NCBI RefSeq assembly: GCF_000276665.1
Contig: NW_004955404.1
Span: forward strand, 32,882,097 to 32,946,096
Length of the DNA: 64,000 nucleotides
DNA from: Chinchilla lanigera
Taxonomy: Eukaryota > Chordata > Mammalia > Rodentia > Chinchillidae
Direction of reading: 5' to 3'
The notes under the pieces were generated by a model. The model was given only the letters and a program-made list of their open reading frames with translations. It was not told the DNA's origin and ran no database searches. Every line of letters starts with the position of its first letter. The stretch's first letter is position 1. The position numbers were made by a program, and so were the translations under genes. Shown here piece after piece: positions 1 to 11,054 of this stretch.

Positions 1-371
1 TAGGTGGCCCGATATAGAGCAGTGTCAAATCATTGATTTGCATTCATAATATTAGATAAGGAAGAGGCAAATGGAAATATAGTGAGCTGTCACTACCGGG
101 ATCTTCATTACCCAGGAACCATGACTATCTAGGATGCCACCAGTCATTGGTAATCAGGTAAGTGAGGGTTCCGTAGATGACCAATAGATATCAGAGGGTA
201 CAAACCATGTCACTTACAAGAGAACATGTATCATGTTTCTGTTTTATGATGAGAAACACAAAGAAATGGGCCTGAAAGTTACCTGCTTGAAAAATTCTTT
301 GCTTTCAGTCTAAAGATGTTAAGTAACATATCCAAGATCATTTCGCTGGAGATGTTAACCTAAATCAGTGT

Positions 372-700
372 GAATCATAATGTGAGGCGTGATTGAAAAA
401 TGATTACAGTAAATGACACATTGCTATTAGTCCATCTCAAAATACCGCCCCCCCCCTTGCTTTGAGTACAACTTTGTCCTCCTCCTTACCACTTTATGAA
501 GCAGTTCTGGAAATCCTCTTTTGCCAATGCCTTCAGCTCACCTGTTACGGCTTCCTCAGTATCCTGAAGCAATTCAAAACGTTATCTTTCATGGCCATTT
601 TGATTTTGGGAGAAGAGTCACATAGTGCCAGATCCAGTGGGTGTTGTGGATGAGGACATCCCCTAATGTTTTTACAAGCCTGCCTTGCCTTTTAGTGGCA
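372..700 (-). pseudogene. Tc1/mariner transposase C-terminus remnant, reverse
   Basis: Read on the minus strand, this decayed stretch resembles the C-terminal part of a mariner-type transposase: a DLAL-C-D catalytic-type segment, then SPKIKMAMK, then a region like ELKALAKEDFQNCF-KW, followed by a short AT-rich 3' part. Stop codons and frameshifts interrupt it. The 63-codon open frame on the + strand at 462-653 is an antisense shadow of this remnant. It is non-functional; the exact family is not assigned. Confidence 0.6.
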
Positions 701-727
701 CTTGGCAACAACATTTATCTTAGTTTC

Positions 728-905
728 GACAACAGCTCATAAAGATACTCATGAAAGAGGACTTCAGTTCAGAAAGTGGCAAGAACAGTGGGGTAAGTGT
801 GTTTGACGTGAGAAGGATCCTTTTGAGGGGAATTAATGATTTGTGCTTTTTACTGTGATAAATTTTTGAAACATTCACTGTATATTTTGATCACCCTTCA
901 AACAC
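728..905 (+). pseudogene. Tc1/mariner transposase C-terminus remnant, forward
   Basis: A forward copy of the same kind of sequence: codons like HERGLQFRKWQEQWGKCV, then a tail (ttttgaggggaattaatga, ttttactgtgataaattttt) that matches, in mirror orientation, the tail of the reverse remnant at 372-700. Only the last part of the gene is present and it is broken. The two remnants point away from each other with under 100 bp between them. Confidence 0.55.
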
Positions 906-2699
906 TGCTCTTTCTGTTCCACTGCACAGAGGAGGAACATCGATAAAAAGAACCTAACAAGACTGAGAACTAACAGCCTGCCGGGCTGTAATATGCAGGT
1001 GTAAGAACTCAGCACCGTGGCTTCAGCTCATTTAGCGTAGACACACTTCAGTGGACCCTGAAGTTATCTCTGTCTGCAGCATTCCTTGGTCATTGATGTT
1101 CCTAATGAAGAGTCTGAGTCATCAAGAAAAAGTTAGCTATGTCCTTTACCTTCTATGTAAAATACATCAGTACTGCTCCTAAGTGCTGAATGTATTCTTT
1201 TAAATATACAATGAAAAGAACCCCTCACCTATCCAAAAATTAACTTGAGAACACAGTATCCCTAAATACTATTTAAGTGAGGCATATTGATAAAGGGACA
1301 GACCTTTTGTGGGAGCAGGTTAATGTTTTATTAAAACAACAAGACTGAGCTGTTTGGGGCAAAGCAGAATATTCCTTAACTGTTACATAGCCTTACTGTG
1401 TCAGATGCCTTACAAAGCTCATGGTTAAGGTTCCTTTTTCGTGGAAGGCATGAGCATCTCAGCAGCAATGGCTTTTATTCAAGACTCAACTTTGCCTTGG
1501 AACTGGGTCTGTTAAATACCCATTACCATCATCCATTGTGTTCTTTGGGCTTGGAAAACCACCGTGCATGATTTCTGTTTTTTGACCCTGTATTCTGCCT
1601 GGTCAACTCTTTCATCTTGGTGTTTCTATGAACTCTTCACTGATTCAAACCAGTTTTCCCAGTTAGGGGAACTGCTGTAAACATGCCTTAGCTGATAATT
1701 CTTAGTTTAGTTCTGCTCTCACTCAATTTCTATTTTCTTTCAAGAAAAGTGATTTCCAATAAAAAAAATGCATATTATGGTCTTGGAAAGCATTACATTT
1801 GTGTTCATAGGAAAGATCGGAAAACAAGCCTGGTGGCCTTTTTCAAGCAAAGGAGCTTGTCAGAAATGAACGTTTTTCTCTTTAATCATTCCCAACAATT
1901 ATTTTAGTTATTGTAGGTGGTTTTGCTATAAAACTTACAGATAAGTATGTATATGATTTTACATAGGTACCAGCATTTTCTTTGTCTCAGGTGACATATT
2001 TAAGTGGCTGAAATTAGTTGTAATTTTTCTTTAACATGGAAAAGTCAGTCAGTAGAGAGTTGCGCATTGCAGAATATTAACTAACCTTGCATTGTATTTT
2101 CTGAGTAATGCACTGGAAAGTTGCTGGGTAAATAAATTGAGGGTCACTGGGTTTCAGTGCTGGGTGGAAGATGTTAGGGTGACTTTCAGTTGAAAAGGGC
2201 AAAGGATTGTAGAGGATTGGGGGCAGTCTAAGAAATTGACTACTTTGTGTGTCAGTAAGTGAAAACTGTACTTTGGCTCAGTCATTTTGCACATGGAGCT
2301 ACAGGAGGCCACAGAGGTCAGAATTTCATTCAAGCTGTCCTCAGCTGAGAGCTGGCTACCCTTTTCTTACAAATCCCCAAGGTAAAGAGATTCTGTGACC
2401 TCTCTCGATGGCACACTGCACAGCCTCACAGTCACACTTGTAAGGACTTCTTTCTGGATCTCATTCTAATCCTTCCTCTGTCAGGCACTTTCCTTTATTT
2501 GTCATCCTGTTTTATTTTAAACTTCCACTGTTTTTTCCACGTATAGTTGTTCTTTATTGATATAGTACATGCTTATTATGCTCATGAAAGAAACCTCTGC
2601 AAACATAGACGCAAGAATAGTAAAGCTACTGTCGTTTACACACAGAATGATGAGGTAACTTTATTTCCATCTGTATTTTGATTTTTATATTTAAGAATA
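906..2699. other. Unique AT-rich intron
   Basis: No repeat family or exon recognised. There are short T- and A-rich runs and no long open frame. Confidence 0.5.
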
Positions 2700-3012
2700 T
2701 AAATATATAGTAGAAGCCTGTGCATGTCAGGAGGTACATTTCTGCATTTTTTGAAATGATAGTTTGTGAAATTTTACTTTATGGGTCTTTGATAATTTAT
2801 TTAACCACTGTGCTATTTTTGGAAGTTTAGGTTGCTTCCAAGATTCAGTAATTACGAACAGCAGAGAAATAAATATTCTTTTGCACATCCTTAATTATTA
2901 CCTTAGGATAAATTCCAAGAGGTATAATCTCTAGAACCAAAGGCATTTGCATGTTTATGGCTTTTGGTATTTTCTGCCAAATTGTCTGCAGTTTACAGTT
3001 CAACCCACTAGA
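2700..3012 (-). mobile_element. Old L1M-type LINE fragment, reverse
   Basis: The sequence 'gttgcttccaagattcag...aataaatattcttttgcaca...ggataaattccaagagg...tttctgccaaattgtctgcag' follows the reverse complement of the 3' region of ancient mammalian L1M elements. It is strongly diverged and has no coding potential. Confidence 0.6.
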
Positions 3013-4964
3013 GTACAAGAGTGACCTGCTCTTAATTACATTGCAGCTCTACCACAGCGGTTTGGAAGAGATAGCTTACTGGCATCGTGTGGTCATTTCC
3101 TAGCTTGAAGGAGCTGCTATAACGAGGACTTAATAACCATAATGAAATTCCAATCACCTCATGCCTTTTGGTGAGAATGGGAAATTTGAACATACTCAGT
3201 TTTGAAAAGATAAAAGGTGGTGAAAAAGGAATAGCAGTTTTGGAGCAATCTACAGTTAAGTGTGTGAATGTTTTCCAGTGTCCTACTAACATGTTAAAGT
3301 AGGCCTTCGCGTTGTTCCTTAATGGACTGTGCACAGTGGGAGGTAGATAAAAGTTCTAGGTTTCTGAGTGTGTTACACTGGAGCCCCCATCCGTCAGACT
3401 CAATCTCATCACTCTTTGTGGGTAGGACTGTAATGAATCAGAGACTAGAATCCCTGTAACTGTTAGTTTAGAAATATGAGACTAAGACTGTTTCTAAGTT
3501 TTGGAGAACAATGAAAAAATGGGCCATCAAAAGTAATGTGTGTGTTTAGAGCTTGACTGAAATATTTCCCTTGCAGTTTTTGATTGGAAATAAGTATTTG
3601 ACAAACATATTGTCGGGAATAGGACTTTAAATGATAGTAGCATTTATCTGTTAAAATACAGAGTTTAAAGTACAATATAATACTTTGATTCCCAGAACTT
3701 TTTTTTTTTGATGTAATATAATAATGCTAAGGACATTGTATAGGTAAAGCTTTTCAACTGGTATGGTCTATCATGTCATACTGGTTCCCCTGTATGGATT
3801 GCAGGCATACCACAAGTAACAGCCCCGGAGCCTCCGTTCCCTGGGCCAGCTTTATCCCTTTCCTCCTCTGTGCACTAGAGCCATGGCAGTGCATATTCTA
3901 AAACACTGGGGAAGCATGGTTCACAGGCTTGTTTTTGGCCTTTGGCTTTCTTGGAATATTACATGCTAGGTTCAGATCAACTCTGCTATGTCAAAGCATT
4001 CTTTGTCTGTTGCAGTTTACTCTGATACCATATTGTGAGAATTGGGGAATTCCAGAAGCTTTTTAGGGTAATATACACTAAACTTAGGGTGACCTAAGAT
4101 TCTAGGAGTGTTTATAATATTGTACAGTAGCTTTTCTCTCTTGAAAGCCCATTACCCTGGGTAGGAGTCATTAAAAGTTCATGGTTGTGTGGACCTGATT
4201 ATTGATACTCGTGTTTTCTTACGGAATCTTGGCATCCTTGGCTATAATTGATGTAGCTATGAAAAAGTACTGGGTACCTGAGTTTCCCATGAAAGGGTGG
4301 GTCAATGGCCGTGGCACAGACCACTTTCTCATTGTCTACTACTGAACGTTTTGCATGGTATAGAGTTACATATTAGACATTTGCAACTGTGCCTTAGGAA
4401 GGATTAATCAGGGCTTTTAAGTTAGTCTCACTGTTTGCTGGTTTCACTGGTAATTAAAATTGTAAAAATATCCCCATGTCTTGAACTTGAAACACTGTCA
4501 GTGTCAAGCTCACCTTCGTAGTCTCACAGTCACAGATTTTCCTCCCATTTGTCATTGAGGAGGGGAGTCTTCTTGTCATTTCTCTTGAGTGTTTGCATTT
4601 GTGAATTGGAGAACTAGATTTGAGCATCTGAGTTGTCATGTTTTCTTATTTAAAAATTCATAGCTTGTAGAAATAGAGTGTTTTGTCATATAATTAGTTG
4701 TAGATAAATATATTAATACTTCTGCTTCTTGACAACTTATTTTGTCTAAATATTAAATCAAGTCTGTCCAATTGAGTACTTACAGCAAAAAAAATAAGTA
4801 CTAAATTATCTGAAGATTTTTTCATGTAGAAAAATGGAATTATTTCACCAAACAGTATTGAGCTTAAAGCACAATTGACAGAAATAAGTATTCCTAATAC
4901 ATTATTGAATAACTTGTCCTGTTTTCTAGATCTAGTAAATATCTATTATTAAAGTTATTTTTTA
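3013..4964. other. Unique intron
   Basis: No recognisable repeat or exon. A 9-T run lies near 3702. Short reverse-strand open frames at 3032-3675 and 4454-4639 show no family resemblance. Confidence 0.45.
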
Positions 4965-5069
4965 GGGCTGGGGATTTAGCTCAGCGGCTAAAGCGCCTGC
5001 CTGGCAAGCGCAAGGTCGTGAGTTCGGTTCCTGGTACCGGAGAAAAACAAACAAAAAAAATAAATAAAT
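4965..5069 (+). mobile_element. Young ID-like tRNA-derived SINE
   Basis: A full-length forward copy: gggctggggatttagctcag at the head, a B-box-like gttcggttcc, the ggtaccgg end and an A-rich tail. It is flanked by a perfect 14-bp target-site duplication, aaagttatttttta, at 4951-4964 and 5070-5083. Near-consensus sequence and an intact duplication point to a recent insertion made by L1 machinery. Box A and box B are both recognisable. Confidence 0.93.
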
Positions 5070-6283
5070 AAAGTTATTTTTTAATGTGTATGTACTCCAC
5101 TGTAAAATTGGAAGCAGATTGAAAAGATTAGTTGAGGAGCAGGGGAAAAATAATTAAGTGCAGAATGGTATATGTTGCTTAATTGTTAAAATTATTAACC
5201 AATCCCATGTATTGGTCTTGAGGAAATGTTTAAAGGTAATGTAGGATAATAAAATTACATTGGAATTTCTATTACAAGTATTCTTTAATAATATGAAATA
5301 GTGTAGGTGAGAGAGCTGTGTCTTTGAAATTCTAAACAGCACCTTGCTACTTTGTGTAGTTTTCTAGTCTTGGCAGTGTGTGATTACTTGCAGAAATTAA
5401 TTACTTCAGTATCCTCTGAATGCAGTAAGAATTGTAGTATTAAATTTTGCATTTACTATTTAATTGCTTCTTAGGGGATTGCTGTACATAATACATTCTT
5501 TTTTGTTTTGGATTTTTATGGTGGAATTTGTAATTAAATTTATAAGAATTTTTAAAGCAATCAACTGTTAGAGGAGTTTTAGATTCAAAACAAAATTGAG
5601 CAGAAACTACTGCATTCCCTGTACATTTCTCCTCCATCCCTTATTACAGAAACACACACAATAGTGGTATGGTTTTAATAATTGGTAGACTTACATATCA
5701 TCATCATCCAAAATTTGTAGTTTATTTTAGGGTTATTCTTGTGTAACATATGGGTTTTGAGAAATGGTGATAACACGTATCCATCTTCATAGGATCATGC
5801 AGAATAGTTTTCCTGCTCTAAAATCCTCTATGCTCTTTCTCGTCCCACTTTCCTTCTTCTTAAACCCTGCCAACCAGTGATGGCTTTCCTGTAGCCACAG
5901 TTTTGCCTTTTACAGAATGTCATGTGCTTGGCATTGTACCTTAGATAGTCTTTTCACATTGGCTTCTTTCTGTAATGTGCATGTTAGTTTCCTCTTTGTC
6001 TCTTCATGGCTTGACAGCTCGTTGCTTTTTAAGACTGAGTAGTATTTCATTATCTGGATATACCACAGTTTATTCATTTGCTTACTAAAAGATACCTTGA
6101 TTGCTGTCGTGTTTTGGCAGTTATAGATGATTCTGCTGTAAATGTCTTTTACAAATAAATATCTACCTCTTTTGGGTGAATTGCAAGAAGAATGAGAAAG
6201 GGGTTCTGGGATAAAATGTATTGTTAAGTTTTGTAAGAAACTGCCCAGCTATCTTCCAAAGTGATTGTACCATTTTGCATTTC

Positions 6284-6400
6284 TTTATTTTTTATTTTTT
6301 TTATTTTTTTGGTTTTGGTTTTTCTCCGGTACCGGGAACCGAACTCACGACCTTGCGCTTGCCAGGCAGGCGCTTTGCCGCTGAGCTAAATCCCCAGCCC
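6284..6400 (-). mobile_element. Young ID-like SINE, reverse, running into the gap
   Basis: A reverse copy starting with the T-rich tail and ending at ccccagccc, directly against the N gap. Its body is identical to the copy at 6546-6638 from the ccggtaccgg end to ccccagccc. Its left flank, taccattttgcatttc (6268-6283), recurs at 6640-6655 beyond the second copy. Confidence 0.93.
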
Positions 6401-6500
6401 NNNNNNNNNNNNNNNNNNNNNNNNNNNNNNNNNNNNNNNNNNNNNNNNNNNNNNNNNNNNNNNNNNNNNNNNNNNNNNNNNNNNNNNNNNNNNNNNNNNN
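6401..6500. other. Assembly gap of 100 Ns
   Basis: A run of exactly 100 N, the usual placeholder for a gap of unknown size. It abuts a SINE end, a common place for assemblies to break. Confidence 0.98.
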
Positions 6501-6545
6501 CAAATGTCTAACGGAGTGCTAAGGTCTTTGTACTTCTACCATTTT

Positions 6546-6638
6546 TTCTTTTTTGGTTTTTCTCCGGTACCGGGAACCGAACTCACGACCTTGCGCTTGC
6601 CAGGCAGGCGCTTTGCCGCTGAGCTAAATCCCCAGCCC
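6546..6638 (-). mobile_element. Young ID-like SINE, reverse
   Basis: A reverse full-length copy with a 10-bp flanking repeat ctaccatttt (6536-6545 and 6639-6648). The body is identical to the copy that ends at the gap. It may be the same genomic copy represented twice by the assembly. Confidence 0.9.
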
Positions 6639-7790
6639 CTACCATTTTGCATTTCCACCAGCAACAAATGAGAATCCTCTAGCTCTGCATCTTTGCCAAC
6701 ACTTGGTGTTGTCATTGTTCTGGATTTGACTTCCCAGTAAGTGTGTAGAGTATCTCATTATTCTAATTTGCAATTCCCTAATGATATGTGGAGTTGAACA
6801 CTTTATTACCTCTATCTGTGTCATCTTTGATGGGATGTCTCCTTAAGGCTTTTGTCTAAGTATACTAATCTGAATTGTTTTAATTTTATTAAACATGAGA
6901 CTTTTAAAAAGATTGTAAATTTCGCTGTAGGAATGTAGGGAGACTCATGTGATTTGATTCCATGGAGTTCTTAACTCTCCGAATTATCCACATATAAGCA
7001 CTTGCAGTCTGGTTTTCTTGCCTGATACTGGCTCCAAAGTCTGGTTTTCCTGTGACCTCCCATTTTTCTCTCCGTTGAGGGCAAGGTTTACCTTATGACC
7101 TTGCTGCTTTTAACTGAAGAAGAACTGTTGATGTTTTTCAGTTTATTCTGCTTTTTCTGTTCGTTATTAGGATTTAGTGGTGACTTACAAGCTGAACAGG
7201 AAACTGGAAGCCCCCAGAGGATAATTTTAGCTCTTCCAAAATGTGTTATTAGTAAGAACTCAGTTCTGTTCAGGTACTGTCTAGGAGGTTTTCGTATAAG
7301 ATTTCCAATGTTGGTGTATAATGTGAGAATGTAGCTTAACGATGAAAGGCCCAGGACGGTGGTATCTACACAAAGGCCAGAAAGGCTAATTCTGATAATT
7401 ATAAGATAGTAAAGTATTTTTAAAAATTGGTCTAGTATAAATCCTGTTGCTCCTGTGTGCTTTCCCAGAAAAGAGCAGAAAAGATTGATTTTTCCATAGG
7501 ATTAAAATATTTTCAAATACAGTCACTGGCTACTCTGTGTGTTTCGGGGGGTATTTCACACACATACACGTTTGTTTCTTTTTCAGGGTGCTGCATATTT
7601 AGTACAAGATACTCGTATAACAGCTCTGCTTTTTCTCATGGAATTCCCTAGAACATAAAAATGATTGTATCATTCTGAGATTAGATAACAGTATCACACG
7701 TATTTCTGCATATTGCTGTGTTAAGCAATATAGGATTCTGTGCATCAGTTAAAATGTAATTTAGAAACAGAGTCTTTCAGTTTCACCTGT

Positions 7791-7873
7791 TTGTTTTGGG
7801 TGCTGCTGGAGATCGCAAATAGGGCCTTACTCATGCTAGGTGTAGACTCTACCACTGAGGTAAATCCTTAGCT
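7791..7873 (-). mobile_element. Old ID-related SINE fragment, reverse
   Basis: Diverged reverse tRNA-type SINE sequence: a 'ctggagatcgcaaatagggcc' region and ctctaccactgaggtaaatc correspond to the 3' and box-A ends of ID-type elements. No clear target-site duplication. Confidence 0.5.
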
Positions 7874-8001
7874 TTTTCCTGCATGTTTTTTAAGTTTGTA
7901 TTTGTTAAAATTTCAATGTAACAAGAATGTTTGTGTGCCTGTGTACTTTCCTGGTTAGAGAATATTGTTGAGTGTCAACCTGGACAAGAACTTTGATTTC
8001 T

Positions 8002-8158
8002 TTTTTTATTTTTTTGTCTTTTTGAGACAGGGTCTCGCTATGCAATTCAGGCTGGGCTTGAGCTCACTTTGTAGCCCAGGCTGGTCTCGAACTTGCAACG
8101 ATCCTCCTGCCTCAGCCTCCCGAGTGCTGGGATTACAGGCAGGTACCGCCATGCCTGG
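8002..8158 (-). mobile_element. B1-type (7SL-derived) SINE, reverse
   Basis: A reverse B1: gagacagggtctcgctatg, gcctcagcctcccgagtgct, gggattacaggc and the GCCAGGCATGG head (reverse complement at the right end). A perfect 17-bp target-site duplication, caagaactttgatttct, lies at 7985-8001 and 8159-8175. About 157 bp with the T-rich tail, longer than the muroid B1, consistent with an internal duplication. Confidence 0.93.
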
Positions 8159-9261
8159 CAAGAACTTTGATTTCTGTAGTGATCTTTTCTTTCTTCTTTT
8201 AGCCTGCTTAGCTCTTTTGCCTCAGATTTTGAGCTGTCAAACATTTCTTTTAATTATATAGATCATATATGGAGTTTGTGAAAGTATAAGAAAATATGTC
8301 AAAGCAAGAATGAGAAACACCATGCACATTCTGTTGGCCCCAATTTTGAATATGTATCATTTTATTTGCAGTCTTCCTTCTTTCTCCATTATAAGCACTA
8401 ATTTTAAAGTTACGGAAACATGATGAATTCTGCATTCAAAAAAATACAGTCCAGTTTCACGTAAGTCTTCTCTTTCACCTGACATTTTACCTACCCTGAA
8501 AGATTGCCAAGTTTTCCCTCTGCTCCTGCCAAAATTAGTTAAATTGTAGATACAGAAGAGTAAGTCTTCTGTAGCCCAAAGTGTCTTGGTAGAGGGCGAG
8601 GAAAAGAACTGGTGGCAGGACCATCACAAATGGATCAAAGACTACGAGAATAGTGATGACTATTCTGGTAGCTAATTCCATGTAGTGTAGTGAGGAAAGT
8701 TTTGCTGGCCTTGAAACATGATAGATGATGATATCATTCGTGATGGAAAGTCATGAAACAGCGAAGTTTTGCTTGCTTTCCTTTATTTAAAAAAATGATT
8801 TTTAAAAATTGTAAAGGAGTTACGAAGTTCAGAGATACTGCATGTGGTTTAGGGTTAGTAATTGCACCATGCCACAGTGTGTGCATTTGGAGATGTTAAG
8901 GGGACAGTTGGAATGTGGTTCTGGATATTGAGAGACAGAAATCATGGCTGAAAATCCAAATTTAGATTCCAGTGAGTAGATGCTGGGCCCTTGCCTGTTT
9001 ATCAGTGGGAATGCCACTAGCATTGTGGGCAGGTGAAGAGTTTGTTATTTGGAACTGACCTCATGCTCTGAGGATTTTTACATCCCTCGGTACTAAGGGT
9101 CAGCGGTACTCCTCCAGTTTTATGACTTCGAGAACTTTCCATTTCACTGTTCCTCTCCCGCTTCCCATCTTCCAGGATTGTGTGGCAGCTGCAGGGAAGA
9201 TCATGGTACCAATTCAGTTTGAGATCTGCTGAAGTGATATGTGACCACTTTGACAAAAGGC

Positions 9262-9683
9262 ACAGTATAATCCATACATGTAATTTTATTTATTTATTTA
9301 TTTTTGGCTTTTCTCCGGAACCGGGAGCCGAATTCACGACCTTGGGCTTGCCAGGCAGGCGCTTTTGCCACTGAGCTAAATCCCCAGCCCCATACATGTA
9401 ATTTTAAATCTTCTAATAGACACTAAAAAGTAATGAGTTTTAATGTTTCCTGGTAAACATTAGAAAAGCTTGAAAAATTAATGTTTAACATGATTGATGA
9501 AAGACATTTCAATATATAACGAGTTTAAAATTAGTGAAACATTCTAAATTCTCTTTTTCATGCTACGTCTTCAAAATTCAGTGGGCAGTGCACATACAGA
9601 GCACATTTAGGCGTGGACTAGTCATTTTTAGCTGCTGCATAGCCGCATGTAGTTAGTAGCTATCCAGACAGCACAGGTCAGCA
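9262..9683 (+). mobile_element. hAT-like non-autonomous DNA element, split by a SINE
   Basis: The sequence catacatgtaattttaaatc...ctaatagacactaaaaagta...gctgcatagccgcatgtagt...tatccagacagcacag matches the layout of a common mammalian ~340-bp element that begins with a cagtgctgtccaatag-type end and finishes with tggacagcgcag. The SINE at 9289-9390 is inserted near its left end. I do not assign a family name with confidence. Confidence 0.55.
9289..9390 (-). mobile_element. ID-like SINE, reverse, inside the hAT-like element
   Basis: Reverse copy with a TTTATTTATT tail and ccggaaccgggagccg end, finishing at ccccagccc. A perfect 16-bp target-site duplication, catacatgtaatttta, lies at 9273-9288 and 9391-9406. 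The duplicated bases belong to the DNA element, which is therefore older. Confidence 0.93.
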
Positions 9684-9858
9684 GAGAAGCAGTGTGTACA
9701 GTATTAGAAGTGAATTTGGGGTTCGCCTTTTCAGTGTTTTCCCTGCCTTCTAAGAAAAATTCCTTCTTTTGTTTCTAAGAATCAGCTTGTAGATCTCCTA
9801 GAAGATTCAAAATTAAAAATCGTTTCTTGCGTTATCACCCCTCACATCTTGTATTTAT

Positions 9859-10075
9859 TTTTATTTTCCATTGCATGAAGGATTGAAGCCAGGGCCTTTG
9901 TGCTGAGCTACATCCCCAGCCCCATTTTCTAAAAATTTTTTTTTGCTTTTTACTTTGAGGCACTATCTTAGCGACCTTAAGCTGCACAGACTGGGCTCAA
10001 ACTTGCTGTCCTTCTGCCTCAGCCTCCCAGAGTGCTGGGGCGAAAGGGGTTCACCTCCACCTCCAGCTTCATTTT
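9859..10075 (-). mobile_element. B1-dID composite SINE, reverse
   Basis: On the minus strand a B1-like unit (10070 down to about 9945: agcctcccagagtgctgggg, ttgaggcactatcttagcg) is followed by an A-rich linker and a shortened ID unit (ggggctggggatgtagctcag then cacaaaggccctgg). The ID unit lacks the middle of the tRNA-like region, as expected for 'deleted ID'. B1-dID elements are known from several rodent families outside Muroidea. Confidence 0.65.
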
Positions 10076-10853
10076 TCGCTTTTTTTGTAAGGAAGAACTC
10101 TTATGTCTTTTCTTTAGAAACTTAATTTATGTACTCTGTGGTATCCTTTTAGTTTATAGGGACTAGATGGATCGCCACAATGATACATTGAATTTTTAGT
10201 GTTACTTTATTAATAATGACATTTCTAATAAAATTATTAATAATATGAATGTAAACAGGTTTATATTTCAGAAGTTATTACTATGAAACATGTTGTCCTT
10301 TGATAGAAGAGCCGTCCTTACTTCTGTAAAGAAACACAGTGTATAGAAAGTTCATCGAGCCGCTCAGATGTAGAACCCTAGATGCAAACTGCATCTTCTA
10401 CACCTGTGTTGAAGGTTGAAGTTACCATCTATGTTTGGGTGATTACAGTTCTCTTATTCTGGAGGGTTTTGAGGTTAATTTGGTTGACTTTTATTAGCCA
10501 TGTCTAAGAATAAGACTCAATTTCTCCCGAATACTGTGCTAATGCTAAAATCCCTATAGATTTCTTTCAGTTCCCTTGCTTGAGCTAATCAGCACATTTA
10601 CACCTCCTTGCTGAAGTTCTTCTTGTGTTTAGTGGGAATTTTGGTATACAGAAAGGGAAAAGAAATTCAAATAGGGTAAAACTCATATAAAATTATTGCT
10701 AATTTCTTGTAGTATATTTTCCAAAGTTGACCATAAATATTCTTTATATCAGGCACTGTCTTTTAATTTGGAGAAAGCATTTATTCTATTTTATTAGAGA
10801 GCATAATTCATTATAAAATTAAGGTTCTTTCCAAACGAGTTCATAATATAAAA

Positions 10854-11041
10854 CAGTAATTCTTAAGCAGGAGACCTCTATCTCCACTCCCACACATTTG
10901 GCAATTTCTGTAGATGTTTTTGATTGCTACAACTGAGGGGCTTTAGTGGTAGAAGGCGGGGATGCCACTAAATACCCCACAGTACACAAGACGACCCCCA
11001 GTCATGTGGTCAGAATGTCCACAGTGCAGATACTGTGGTCT
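10854..11041 (+). mobile_element. MER20-like hAT element
   Basis: The series cacacatttggcaatttctg, agatgtttttgattgctac, aactgaggggctttagtggt, gcggggatgccactaaatac, cagtacacaagacgacccc follows the MER20 consensus as I remember it (a ~220-bp non-autonomous hAT-Charlie element of eutherians). It is diverged, as expected for its age. An L1 tail inserted immediately to its right. Confidence 0.65.
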
Positions 11042-11054
11042 AAAACAAATCTGA

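Larger units (their letters stand above)
5780..6890 (-). mobile_element. Old L1M LINE 3' region, reverse, split by SINEs and a gap
   Basis: The stretch follows the reverse complement of an ancient L1M 3' end: 'ttcatggcttgacagctcgt', 'ctggatataccacagtttatt', 'aagaaactgcccagctatct', 'taccattttgcatttccacc', 'cacttggtgttgtcattg', 'aatttgcaattccctaatga'. The element is continuous on either side of 6284-6639, where two SINE copies and an N gap interrupt it. No coding potential. Confidence 0.75.

Noticed and set aside
462..653. 63-codon + strand open frame near the left end
   Set aside because: It is antisense to a mariner transposase remnant whose coding sense is on the minus strand.
4965..5040. 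tRNA gene
   Set aside because: Box A and B are present, but the sequence is a repeated SINE with an A-rich tail and target-site duplications, not a single-copy tRNA.
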